From Micromonospora mirobrigensis (GTDB lineage: Bacteria > Actinomycetota > Actinomycetes > Mycobacteriales > Micromonosporaceae), in contig NZ_FMCX01000001.1 of the NCBI RefSeq assembly GCF_900091555.1, positions 1 through 64,000 on the forward strand: 64,000 nucleotides of DNA, read 5' to 3'. Of this stretch, positions 27,592 to 36,336 are shown one piece after another. The translations under genes were made by a program, and so were the position numbers. The notes below the pieces were generated by a model. That model had not been told where the DNA came from, did no database searches, and saw only the letters and a list, made by a program, of their open reading frames with translations. Numbering within the stretch: the stretch's first letter is position 1; every line of letters starts with the position of its first letter.

Positions 27592-28302
27592 CAGCCCGCC
27601 CTGGATGCCGATCAGGGAGCCCACCAGGTACGTCGCGCCGGCCGCCGCCGCGCCCAGCAGCAGCTGCCGCAGGCCGCTGGACCACCAGGGGCGGTAGGTG
27701 AACCGGGCGACGATCGCCCCGGCCAGGAAGAGCCCCACCCCGCCCACGGCGAGCGCCAGCCAGAGGCTGGTGAAGCCGATCAGGTAGGTCAGCAGCGGCA
27801 CCAGCGCCCCGACGGAGAAGCAGACGAACGACGAGACCGCCGCGGCCCAGGGGCTGGGCTGCTCGTCCGGGTCGACGCCCAGCTCCTCCCGGACGTGCAC
27901 CCGCAGCGCCTCCTCCGGGTTGCGCCGGACCGCGTCGGCGACCTGCGTGGCCAGGTCCCGGGGCAGGCCCCGGGCGACCCACGCGTCGGCCAGCTCGCGG
28001 GCCTCCGCCTCCGGGTGCCGCTCCAGCTCCCGGCGCTCCTTGGCCACCTCGGCGGCCACCTGCTCGTTGGCCGACCGGACGCTGGTGTACTCGCCCAGCC
28101 CCATCGAGATGGCGCCGGCGACCAGGCCGGCCGCGCCGGTCAGCACGACGCTGCGCGGCGAGACCCCGCCGCCGCCCACGCCGGCGATCAGGGCGATGTT
28201 GGTGACCAGGCCGTCCATCGCGCCGAACACGGCCGGCCGCAGCCAGCCGCCGGACACGTCCGCGTGGTGCGCCTCGCGCAGCGCCGCCGGGGTGTCGGTC
28301 AC
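27586..28302 (-). CDS. VIT1/CCC1-family iron/manganese transporter
   Basis: The 238-residue protein contains the family's first-helix segment [19 protein letters not shown], then [19 protein letters not shown] and a cytoplasmic helical stretch rich in Glu ([21 protein letters not shown]), followed by three more helices. This matches VIT/CCC1 divalent cation exporters, and the Glu-rich part is the metal-binding domain. The GTG at 28302 overlaps the map stop (GTGA), so translation is coupled to map. Export of Fe2+ or Mn2+ is inferred. Confidence 0.9.
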   Translation of the reverse strand: MTDTPAALREAHHADVSGGWLRPAVFGAMDGLVTNIALIAGVGGGGVSPRSVVLTGAAGLVAGAISMGLGEYTSVRSANEQVAAEVAKERRELERHPEAEARELADAWVARGLPRDLATQVADAVRRNPEEALRVHVREELGVDPDEQPSPWAAAVSSFVCFSVGALVPLLTYLIGFTSLWLALAVGGVGLFLAGAIVARFTYRPWWSSGLRQLLLGAAAAGATYLVGSLIGIQGGLG

Positions 28303-29156
28303 GGCAGGGTCAGGATCTCGTGGCCGTCGTCGGTCACGACGACGGTGTGCTCGAACTGGGCCGTCCAGCGCCGGTCCTTGGTGACGACGGTCCAGCCGTC
28401 GTCCCACATGTCGTACTGGTACGTGCCGAGGGTGATCATCGGCTCGATGGTGAACGTCATGCCCGGCTCCATCACGTCGGTCGGCCGGGGGCTGTCGTAG
28501 TGCGGCACGTAGAGGCCGCTGTGGAAGGACTCGCCGATGCCGTGGCCGGTGAAGTCGCGGACCACCCCGTAGCCGAACCGCTTGGCGTACGACTCGATGA
28601 CCCGGCCGATCACGTTGATCTGCCGGCCGGGCCGGACCGCCCTGATCCCCCGCATGGTGGCCTCGCGGGTTCGCTCGACCAGCAGCCGGGCCTCCTCGCC
28701 CACCTCACCTACGAGGAAGGTGGCGTTGGTGTCCCCGTGCACGCCGTCGAGGTACGCCGTGACGTCCACGTTGAGGATGTCGCCGTCCTGGAGGACCGTC
28801 GAGTCCGGGATGCCGTGGCAGATGACCTCGTTGAGGCTGGTGCAGCAGGACTTCGGGAAGCCCCGGTAGCCGAGTGTCGACGGGTACGCGCCGTGGTCGC
28901 AGAGGAACTCGTGCACCACCCGGTCGATCTCGTCCGTGGTCACCCCGGGCTTGCTGTGCTCACCGGCGAGCTGGATGGCCTGCGCCGCGAGGCGGCCGGC
29001 GACCCGCATCCGCTCGATCGTCTCGGGGGTCTGCACGTGCGAGCCCCGCCACTCCCGGGGGCTCTTCTTCCCCACGTACTCGGGACGGCGGATGTGCGCG
29101 GGCACCGGTCGCCACGCGGACAGCGTGCCGGGGGTCAGCGGCGGACGGACGGTCAT
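28299..29156 (-). CDS. map: Type I methionine aminopeptidase
   Basis: The enzyme removes N-terminal Met from nascent proteins. The 285-residue product has ICHGIPD, the metal ligands in [22 protein letters not shown] (two Asp), [17 protein letters not shown] (His) and FTIEPMI / [10 protein letters not shown] (two Glu). A roughly 40-residue N-terminal extension ([26 protein letters not shown]) resembles the linker of mycobacterial MetAP1c. It is coupled to the VIT transporter downstream. A second map often exists near rpsM in actinomycetes. Confidence 0.95.
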   Translation of the reverse strand: MTVRPPLTPGTLSAWRPVPAHIRRPEYVGKKSPREWRGSHVQTPETIERMRVAGRLAAQAIQLAGEHSKPGVTTDEIDRVVHEFLCDHGAYPSTLGYRGFPKSCCTSLNEVICHGIPDSTVLQDGDILNVDVTAYLDGVHGDTNATFLVGEVGEEARLLVERTREATMRGIRAVRPGRQINVIGRVIESYAKRFGYGVVRDFTGHGIGESFHSGLYVPHYDSPRPTDVMEPGMTFTIEPMITLGTYQYDMWDDGWTVVTKDRRWTAQFEHTVVVTDDGHEILTLP

Positions 29157-29220
29157 GCCGACAGCCTATCGCCGGGCCGAGGGTGACCCCCGCCACCGTC
29201 GGCCCGGTCAGGTTGTTGCC

Positions 29221-29565
29221 GTGGCAGAACGCCTGTGCCATTGTTTCAGCGTGGATCTAGGGGGCGAAACTCCCGTCTTCTCCGTCAGCTCGGAGCGGGA
29301 CGGCGACCGGCTCCGGGTGGTGGTCACCGGCGAGGTCGACATGGCGACCGCCGACGCGATGCTCCAGAGCGCCCTGCGCGAGCCGGCCGGGCACGTCCTG
29401 CTGGACCTGCGCGCGGTGACCTTCTTCGACTCGGCCGCCATCCATGCGGTGGTGCTGCTCGCCGAGCGCCTCCCGGACCGGCTGGACGTGCTTCCCTCCC
29501 GCCAGGTCGGCCGGGTGCTGGAGATCTCCGGTCTCGGCGACCAGAGGTGGCTGCGCCCGCTGTAG
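29221..29565 (+). CDS. STAS-domain anti-sigma factor antagonist-like protein
   Basis: The product (114 residues from the GTG at 29221, or 104 from the GTG at 29251) reads LRVVVTGEVDMATADAMLQS and LLDLRAVTFFDSAAIHAVVL, the STAS fold with the phosphorylatable Ser (residue 71 in the longer form) after FFD. The 29221 start has an AGG-containing site upstream; the 29251 start has none. It converges, 8 bases apart, with a hybrid protein that contains both a SpoIIE-type phosphatase and an anti-sigma-type kinase domain, the two enzymes that act on STAS proteins. Confidence 0.85.
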   Translation: MAERLCHCFSVDLGGETPVFSVSSERDGDRLRVVVTGEVDMATADAMLQSALREPAGHVLLDLRAVTFFDSAAIHAVVLLAERLPDRLDVLPSRQVGRVLEISGLGDQRWLRPL

Positions 29566-29573
29566 CCCCCCGG

Positions 29574-32500
29574 TCAGTCCTGGAGCCGCCGGCGCAACGT
29601 CACCTCGGTGCCCCGCCCGGTACGGGTCACCGACAACTCCCCCAGCGCCCGGATCAACGACAGCCCGCGGCCCCGGAACCCGGCGCCGGTCGACTCCCGC
29701 CACCGGCCGCTGTCGGTGATGGTGGCCACCACGGTGCGGTCGGAGATCGTCACCTCGACGTCGATGGTCGGCTCGACCGGCTCGACCGGGTGCTCGATGG
29801 CGTTCGCCGCGGCCTCGGAGACCGCCACGGTCAGGTCGAACAGGTCCGTCTCGCCCACGTGGTGGGCGGTGAGGAAGTCCTCCAGCCGCTTGCGCAGCAC
29901 GCTCAGCCGGGTCGGGTCGGCGGGCAGCCGCAGCGCGAACCGGTTGAGCTCGGCGGCCTCCAGGGCGAGCACCGCCACGTCGTCGTGCCGGGGCCGCCCG
30001 GCGACCCGCTCGACGACCGCGTCGACCACGTCCGCCACGTGCTCGGCGGGGACGGCGGCGTCCACCCGCAGCTGGTCCAGGGCGGCGTCGATGCCGGCGT
30101 GCCGGTCCTCGATCAGGCCGTCGGTGTAGAGCAGCAGCCGGCTGCCCGGCGCCAGCTCCGCCTGCACGGTCCGGTACGTCGCGTCCGGGATCGCCCCGAC
30201 GGGCGGCCCGAGCGCACGGTCGTGCAGGAACACCACGTCGTCTCCTCGGATCAGCAGGGGGGACGGGTGGCCGGCGCTGGCGTAGCGCAGCCGACCGGTG
30301 CGGGGGCTGAAGTGCAGGCAGACCACCGTGGCGAAGGAGCGTCCCTCGGTGGAACCGACCAGCCGGTTCAGCCGGGTCAGCGACAGGCCGGGGTCGAACC
30401 CCTCCAGCACGTACGCGCGCAGCGCGTTGCGAAGCTGGCCCATGGCGGCGGCCGCGCGGACGCCCTTGCCGACCACGTCGCCGATGACCAGCACCAGCTC
30501 GTCGTCGTCCAGGCCGATCACGTCGTACCAGTCGCCGCCGACCTCGACGTCGGCGCTGCCGGGCAGGTAGCGGCTGGCGACCACCGCGCCGGGCAGCTGG
30601 GGCAGCGTGCGGGGCAGCAGGCTGTGCTGCAACGTGGTGGCGATGCGGTGCTCGGCCTCGTAGAGCTGGGCGTTCTCCAGCCGCACCCCGACCAGGCGGG
30701 CGAGCTGGGTGAGGATGGCCTGCTCGGTGCCGTCGCCGTCGCGGCGCCACACCCGCAGCTCGCCCAGCCGCTCGCCGGTGGTGCCGGTCAGCGGCAGCAC
30801 GAACGAGGGTTCGGTGCCGCTGTCGCCGCCGGCGTCCGCCTCGTGCCGCGCCCCGGTGGCGGTGACCACCACCCGGGCGGCCTCGGCCAGGTGCAGCGCG
30901 TGCTGGGCGGCCACCCGCACCACGTCGGCGGTGGAGCGGGCGGTGTTCACCGCCACGGCCGCGTCGGCGAGCCCGCTGAGCCGGCGGATGATCTGCCCGC
31001 GCAGCTGGCCCAGCTCCACGTTGGCCCGGACCCGGGCGATCAGCTCCTGGCCGGAGAAGGGCTTGGTGAGGTAGTCGTCGGCCCCCGCGGCCAGGCCGGC
31101 CACCGCCTCGGCGGAACCGGCCCGGGCCGAGAGCAGGACGATCGGCACGTGCCGGGTGCCCGGATCGGAGCGCAGCGCGGTGACCAGACCGAAGCCGTCC
31201 AGCCGGGGCATCATCACGTCGGTCAGCACCAGGTCGAACGGGGACTCGACGGCCAGTCGCAGCGCCTCCAGCCCGTCCGGGACGGCGACCACCTCGTACG
31301 AGGGGGCGAGCAGCCGGGTGACGTGCTCGCGCAGGTCGGCGTTGTCGTCGGCGAGCAGGATCCGGCCGGACCCGCCAGCCGGCTCACCGGGCCGGGACAC
31401 CTGCGTCCGGTGGTCGTCCCCGTCGGTCCACAGCGCGGTCTCGGCGACCCAGAGCCGGGCCTGTTCCGGTTCGGCGAGGGACACCTCGGTGTCGGCGGCC
31501 ACCCGCTCGGGCGGCAGGTGTCCGGTGCCGAACGGCACGGTCACCGTGAACGTGCTGCCCCGCTCGATCCGGCTGTGCGCCTCGACCCGGCCGCCGTGCA
31601 TCTCGACCAGCTCACGGACCAGGGCCAGCCCGATGCCGGTGCCCTCGTGGGTACGCGACCGGACGCCCGGCACCCGGTGGAACCGTTCGAAGACGTGCGG
31701 CAGCTCGTCCGGGGCGATGCCGACGCCGGTGTCGCTGACCTCCAGCCGGGCGGTGCCGTCCTCCGCCCGGACCCGGACCCGGATCTCACCGTCGAAGGTG
31801 AACTTCACGGCGTTGGAGACCAGGTTGAGGACGATCTTCTCCCACATGTCCCGGTCGACGAAGACGGGCGCGGGCAGCGGTGGGCAGTCCACCACCAGGC
31901 GCAGCCCGGCCCGCTCGGTGGCCGAGCGGAAGGTGCTGGCCAGCCGGGCCGAGTAGTCGGCCAGGTCGGTCGGCTCGTAGTGGGCGGCGAGCCGGCCCGA
32001 CTCCAGCCGGGAGAAGTCCAGCACCGTGTTGACCAGCTTGAGCAGCCGCAGCGCGTTGCGGTGCATCACGGTCAGCCGATCGGTCAGCTCCGGCGGGAGC
32101 CGCGGATCGGCGAGCATGTCCTCCAGCGGGCCGAGGACCAGGGTCAGCGGGGTGCGGAACTCGTGGCTGACGTTGGCGAAGAAGTTGGTCTTGGCCCGGT
32201 CCAGGGCGGCGAGTTCCGCGGCCCGGGCCAGTTCCTGCTCGTACGCCTGCTGCCGGCCGACGGCCCGGGAGACCTGCGCCGCGACCAGGTCGAGGAAGTT
32301 GCGGTACTCCTCGGTGTAGGGCAGCCGGCGGGAGACGCCGAGCACCAGCACCCCGGTCGGTGAGTTGGCCGCGGTGACCGGCAGGACGACCGCCTGCTCG
32401 GCGGCGGCCGGCGGGGCGGCGTCGACCAGCTCGGACACCGGCACCGAGCCACCGTCGACAGCGCCGGCGGCGACCTGCTCCAGGACGGCCGGCAACTCCC

Positions 32501-33263
32501 CGGTGACCTGCCCGGGACGTACCCCGCTGGTGCCCGCGAGGGTCAGCCGGCCGTCGGCGTCGCGGAGGTGGACCAGCGCGAACGGCACGTCGTCGGGGTG
32601 ACCGTCGAGCACCCGGGCGATGGCCCGGCCCAGCTCGGCGCTGCTGGGCACGTCGGCGAGCTCCGAGCCGAGTTCGGCCAGCGCGCGCAGCCGGCGCTCG
32701 CCGACGACCCGGCCGGTGGTCTCGCTGACGAAGCAGAAGACCCCCGTGATGGAGCCGTCGTCGTCGCGGACCGGGTCGTAGGAGATGTCGAAGTAGACGT
32801 CCTCCAGGAAGCCCTGCCGGTGGAGCACGAAGGGATGGTCCTGCCCGTGGTACGGCTCACCGGTGTGGCGGACCCGTTCCAGCAACGGCTCCAGCACGTC
32901 CCAGGTCTCCGCCCAGTTCTCCCTCGCCGGGCGGCCCAGGGCGTGCGGGTGCTTCGCGCCGATGGTGGGCCGGTAGGCGTCGTTGTAGAAGGCGAGATGG
33001 TCCTCGCCCCAGAAGAGCACTATCTGCGCCCGGGAGCCGAGCATCATGCTGATCGCGTGACGCAGTGCCGGGGACCAGTCGGTGGGGTGGCCGAGCGGGG
33101 TGGTCGACCAGTCGAAGGCGTCCAGCCGGCGACCCATCTCTCCGCCGGCGACGAAGGTGGCGGCGAGCAGCGGCGGGAGGGTGACCCGGCTGCCGTGACC
33201 GGCCCGGCCAGCCACCGCAGGAGACAGTCGTCCCCCGTCCTCGCCCCCCAGGGCCGAGCTCAT
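29574..33263 (-). CDS. Hybrid sensor kinase with receiver, GAF, SpoIIE phosphatase and RsbW-type kinase domains
   Basis: With ATG 33263 (GGGAGG five bases upstream) the protein has 1229 residues. Domains in order: a PAS-like sensor (about 40-185), GAF (about 195-335), HisKA with SHEFRTP (His367), HATPase (NAVKF, DTGVGIAP, GTGIGLAL), a receiver with LVLTDVMMP (Asp682) and KPF, a second GAF (about 760-870), a PP2C/SpoIIE phosphatase (GGDWYDV at 909-915, IGDVVGKG, DDVAVLAL), and a C-terminal HATPase resembling RsbW (VSEAAANAIEH). No membrane helix is seen, so it is cytosolic. It probably joins phosphorelay sensing to STAS partner switching. Confidence 0.93.
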   Translation of the reverse strand: MSSALGGEDGGRLSPAVAGRAGHGSRVTLPPLLAATFVAGGEMGRRLDAFDWSTTPLGHPTDWSPALRHAISMMLGSRAQIVLFWGEDHLAFYNDAYRPTIGAKHPHALGRPARENWAETWDVLEPLLERVRHTGEPYHGQDHPFVLHRQGFLEDVYFDISYDPVRDDDGSITGVFCFVSETTGRVVGERRLRALAELGSELADVPSSAELGRAIARVLDGHPDDVPFALVHLRDADGRLTLAGTSGVRPGQVTGELPAVLEQVAAGAVDGGSVPVSELVDAAPPAAAEQAVVLPVTAANSPTGVLVLGVSRRLPYTEEYRNFLDLVAAQVSRAVGRQQAYEQELARAAELAALDRAKTNFFANVSHEFRTPLTLVLGPLEDMLADPRLPPELTDRLTVMHRNALRLLKLVNTVLDFSRLESGRLAAHYEPTDLADYSARLASTFRSATERAGLRLVVDCPPLPAPVFVDRDMWEKIVLNLVSNAVKFTFDGEIRVRVRAEDGTARLEVSDTGVGIAPDELPHVFERFHRVPGVRSRTHEGTGIGLALVRELVEMHGGRVEAHSRIERGSTFTVTVPFGTGHLPPERVAADTEVSLAEPEQARLWVAETALWTDGDDHRTQVSRPGEPAGGSGRILLADDNADLREHVTRLLAPSYEVVAVPDGLEALRLAVESPFDLVLTDVMMPRLDGFGLVTALRSDPGTRHVPIVLLSARAGSAEAVAGLAAGADDYLTKPFSGQELIARVRANVELGQLRGQIIRRLSGLADAAVAVNTARSTADVVRVAAQHALHLAEAARVVVTATGARHEADAGGDSGTEPSFVLPLTGTTGERLGELRVWRRDGDGTEQAILTQLARLVGVRLENAQLYEAEHRIATTLQHSLLPRTLPQLPGAVVASRYLPGSADVEVGGDWYDVIGLDDDELVLVIGDVVGKGVRAAAAMGQLRNALRAYVLEGFDPGLSLTRLNRLVGSTEGRSFATVVCLHFSPRTGRLRYASAGHPSPLLIRGDDVVFLHDRALGPPVGAIPDATYRTVQAELAPGSRLLLYTDGLIEDRHAGIDAALDQLRVDAAVPAEHVADVVDAVVERVAGRPRHDDVAVLALEAAELNRFALRLPADPTRLSVLRKRLEDFLTAHHVGETDLFDLTVAVSEAAANAIEHPVEPVEPTIDVEVTISDRTVVATITDSGRWRESTGAGFRGRGLSLIRALGELSVTRTGRGTEVTLRRRLQD

Positions 33264-33376
33264 GCAGCCTCCCGCTCCGGCCTCGTCGGCGACGAGCAAC
33301 GTTGATCCGCTCGCCGCGTCCGCCCATGTACCCCGACGGACCAGCAACGTAACGCATTCTGCCCGGCGTGCGCTGG

Positions 33377-34132
33377 TTACCTGTGCCTCACGTCGGCGTC
33401 ACCGGCCGCGCCGAGGACGTTCGGGCAGGTGGGGCCGGCTCCGGCGGGGCGAGCGGCGCGTACCAGTGCGGTGACCGGGCGTGGATCCGGCTCGTTCTCC
33501 GGATGCCACTGCACCCCGAGGACGAACCGGCGGCCGGGATCCTCGACCGCCTCGATCACCCCGTCCTCCGCCCAGCCGGTGACCGCGAGCCGACCCGGGT
33601 CGGCGACCGCCTGGTGGTGGTAGGAGTTGACCCGGTCGACGTCGCCCATCACCGCGGCGGCGAGGCTGCCCGGAGCGAACCGGACCCGGTGGCTGCCGTA
33701 GCGGCCCGGTGCCGGGCGGTGCCGGTCGTGACCGACCACGTCCGGCAGGTGCTGGTGCAGGGCGCCGCCGGCCGCGACGGCGAGCAGTTGCATCCCCCGG
33801 CACACGCCGAGCACCGGCAGGTCGGCGGCGAGCGCCGCGGTGAGCAGGGTCAGCTCCCCGGCGTCCCGGTCCGGGCGGGACTCGGTGCGCGGGTCGGGCG
33901 GCTGGCCGTACCGTCCGGGGTCGACGTCCGGGCCGCCGGCGACGAGCAGCCCGTCGAGCAATCCCACGACGTCGCCGTCCCGGTCGTCCGGGGGCAGCAC
34001 CACGGCCCGGCCGCCGGCCACCGTCACCGCCCGGGCGTACGCCTGCGGCACCAGCACCGCGGGCACGTCCCGCCACACCGCCCAGCCGGCCGGCTCGACG
34101 TACGCGGTGATCCCGATCACCGGCCTGGTCAC
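33377..34132 (-). CDS. Peptidase C26 family, gamma-glutamyl hydrolase (PuuD-like)
   Basis: The 251-residue class I amidotransferase-fold protein has the nucleophile elbow GVCRGMQLL (Cys111) and the His-x-Glu pair in GVQWHPENE (His210, Glu212). PuuD-type enzymes hydrolyse gamma-glutamyl-GABA and related amides. GTG 34132 matches the conserved VTRPVIGITAY start. It follows the SDR gene by 59 bases on the same strand, closing a glutamine-synthetase-like/aldehyde dehydrogenase/SDR cluster. That context supports release of glutamate from gamma-glutamylated intermediates. Confidence 0.85.
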   Translation of the reverse strand: MTRPVIGITAYVEPAGWAVWRDVPAVLVPQAYARAVTVAGGRAVVLPPDDRDGDVVGLLDGLLVAGGPDVDPGRYGQPPDPRTESRPDRDAGELTLLTAALAADLPVLGVCRGMQLLAVAAGGALHQHLPDVVGHDRHRPAPGRYGSHRVRFAPGSLAAAVMGDVDRVNSYHHQAVADPGRLAVTGWAEDGVIEAVEDPGRRFVLGVQWHPENEPDPRPVTALVRAARPAGAGPTCPNVLGAAGDADVRHR

Positions 34133-34191
34133 AGCGGAGCCGCCTTTCGTTCGCGACTGCGGGGCTCGCAGAACCGGCTCACTCCTCGCGC

Positions 34192-34959
34192 TCACAGGGG
34201 GGTCACGTACGCCCCGGTGATCCCGCCGTCGACCACGAACTGGCTGGCGGTCATGAAGGAGGAGTCGTCGCTGGCCAGGAAGGCCACCGCGGCGGCGATC
34301 TCCTCCGGGGCGCCGAACCGGCCCATCGGCACGTGCACCAGCCGGCGGGCGGCCCGCTCCGGATCGGCGGCGAAGAGCTCCAGCAGCAGCGGGGTGGCGA
34401 CCGGGCCGGGGCAGAGCGCGTTGACCCGGATCCCCTCCCGGGCGAACTGCACACCGAGCTCCCGGGTCATCGCCAGCACCCCGCCCTTGCTCGCCGTGTA
34501 CGCGATCTGCGAGGTGGCCGCCCCCATCAACGCCACGAAGGAGGCGGTGTTGATGATCGATCCCCGCCCCTGCCGGCGCATGTGCGGGATGACGTGCCTG
34601 CAGCAGAGATAGACGCTTGTGGTGTTGACCCGCAGCACCCGCTCCCAGGCGTCCAGGCCGGTCTCCAGGATCGAGTCGTCGTCCGGCGGGGAGATGCCGG
34701 CGTTGTTGAACGCCACGTCCACCCGCCCGTGCCGGGCGACCACCCCGTCGAACAGCTCCCGGACCGAGGTGTCGTCGGCCACGTCGCAGGCGACGAAGTC
34801 GCCGGCCACCTCGTCGGCGGCCCGCCTGCCCGCCTCGGCGTCGATGTCGACGCAGACCACCGTCGCCCCCTCGGCGGCGAACCGGCGTACGGTCGCCAGG
34901 CCGATCCCGCTGCCCGCCCCGGTGACCACGGCGACCCGGTCCGTCAGTCGTCCCTGCAT
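34192..34959 (-). CDS. Short-chain dehydrogenase/reductase
   Basis: The 255-residue SDR has the NAD(P)-binding TGAGSGIG (13-20), VDID after the second strand (suggesting NAD preference), NNAG, and the catalytic Ser/Tyr154/Lys158 in NTASFVALMG...YTASKGG. The ATG at 34959 has GGAG eight bases upstream. It lies 5 bases after the aldehyde dehydrogenase gene, so the two are almost certainly co-transcribed. The exact alcohol or ketone substrate is unknown. Confidence 0.9.
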   Translation of the reverse strand: MQGRLTDRVAVVTGAGSGIGLATVRRFAAEGATVVCVDIDAEAGRRAADEVAGDFVACDVADDTSVRELFDGVVARHGRVDVAFNNAGISPPDDDSILETGLDAWERVLRVNTTSVYLCCRHVIPHMRRQGRGSIINTASFVALMGAATSQIAYTASKGGVLAMTRELGVQFAREGIRVNALCPGPVATPLLLELFAADPERAARRLVHVPMGRFGAPEEIAAAVAFLASDDSSFMTASQFVVDGGITGAYVTPL

Positions 34960-34964
34960 GCTGC

Positions 34965-36320
34965 TCACTCCTCGGTGCTGATGAACACGTTCTTGACGTC
35001 GGTGAAGGCGTGCAGCGCGTCCGGGCCCAGCTCGCGGCCGAGGCCGGAGCGCTTCATCCCGCCGAACGGCGTCCAGTAGCGCACCGAGGAGTGCGAGTTG
35101 ACGCTGAGGTTGCCCGACTCCACCGCCCGGGTCAGCCGCAGCGCCCGGCCGACGTCCCGGGTCCAGATCGAGCCGGAGAGGCCGTACTCGGTGTCGTTGG
35201 CGAGCCGGACCGCGTCGGCCTCGTCGTCGAACGGCAGCACCGACACCACCGGGCCGAAGATCTCCTCCCGCCAGTGCCGGTCGGCCGGGGAGTCGGCGAG
35301 CAGCACGGTCGGCGGGTACCAGAAGCCGGGGCCGTCGGGGCTGCTGCCGGTGAAGGCGACCTTCGCACCGTCGACGTAGCCGGCGACCCGGTCCCGGTGG
35401 CCGGCGGAGATCAGCGGGCCCATCTCGGCGGTCTCGGTGGCCGGGTCCTGCACCCGGAAGGCGCGCACGGCCGGTTCGAGCAGTTCCAGGAAGCGGTCGT
35501 ACACCGGGCGCTGGACCAGGATGCGGGAGCGGGCGCAGCAGTCCTGGCCGGCGTTGTCGAAGACCGACGCCGGCGCGGTGGCCGCGGCCCGCTCCAGGTC
35601 GGCGTCGGCGAAGACCAGGTTGGCCGACTTGCCGCCCAGCTCCAGCGTCACCCGCTTCACCTGCTCGGCGCAGCCGGCCATGATCCGGGTGCCGACCTCG
35701 GTGGAGCCGGTGAAGCAGACCTTGCGGACCGCCGGGTGGGTGACGAACCGCTCGCCCACCACGCCGCCGCTGCCGGGCAGCACGGTGAAGACTCCCTCCG
35801 GCAGGCCCGCGTCGAGGGCCAGCTCGGCCAGGCGCAGCGCGGTGAGCGGGGTCAGCTCGGCGGGCTTGAGCACCACCGTGTTGCCGGCGGCCAGCGCGGG
35901 GGCGAAGCCCCAGCCGGCGATCGGCATCGGGAAGTTCCACGGCACGATCACCCCGACCACGCCGAGCGGCTCGTGGAAGGTGACGTCCAGCCCGCCCGGC
36001 ACCGGGATCTGCCGGCCGGTCAGCCGCTCCGGCGCGCCCGCGTAGTAGTCCAGCACGTCCCGGACGTTGCCGGCCTCCCAGCGGGCGTTGCCGATGGTGT
36101 GCCCGGAGTTGCGCACCTCCAGCCCGGCCAACTCCTCCCGGTGGGCGTCGACCACCGCGGCGAACCGCCGCAGCAGCCGTGCCCGGTCCCCCGGCGCGAC
36201 GTGCCGCCACGACTCGTACGCCCGGGCCGCCCGCTCGATCGCCGCGTCCGTCTGGGCCACCGACGTCGCCGCGACGTCGGTCAGCACCGCACCCGTCGCC
36301 GGGTCCACCACGTTCGTCAT
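34965..36320 (-). CDS. NAD(P)-dependent aldehyde dehydrogenase
   Basis: The 451-residue protein shows PWNFP, KPAELTPLTA, FTGSTEVG, the general base Glu227 in LELGGKS and the catalytic Cys in GQDCCARSR (Cys261). This is a full-length class of bacterial aldehyde dehydrogenase, similar in layout to PuuC and betaine/gamma-aminobutyraldehyde dehydrogenases. ATG 36320 is 16 bases after the glutamine-synthetase-like gene. An upstream in-frame ATG at 36356 would overlap that gene. In context it would oxidise a gamma-glutamyl-amino aldehyde. Confidence 0.93.
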   Translation of the reverse strand: MTNVVDPATGAVLTDVAATSVAQTDAAIERAARAYESWRHVAPGDRARLLRRFAAVVDAHREELAGLEVRNSGHTIGNARWEAGNVRDVLDYYAGAPERLTGRQIPVPGGLDVTFHEPLGVVGVIVPWNFPMPIAGWGFAPALAAGNTVVLKPAELTPLTALRLAELALDAGLPEGVFTVLPGSGGVVGERFVTHPAVRKVCFTGSTEVGTRIMAGCAEQVKRVTLELGGKSANLVFADADLERAAATAPASVFDNAGQDCCARSRILVQRPVYDRFLELLEPAVRAFRVQDPATETAEMGPLISAGHRDRVAGYVDGAKVAFTGSSPDGPGFWYPPTVLLADSPADRHWREEIFGPVVSVLPFDDEADAVRLANDTEYGLSGSIWTRDVGRALRLTRAVESGNLSVNSHSSVRYWTPFGGMKRSGLGRELGPDALHAFTDVKNVFISTEE

Positions 36321-36336
36321 GTGCCCAGCCTGCCCG

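Noticed and set aside
29235..32363. A 1042-codon plus-strand open frame
   Set aside because: Antisense to the hybrid kinase and overlapping the STAS gene in another frame; product is repetitive and lacks domains.
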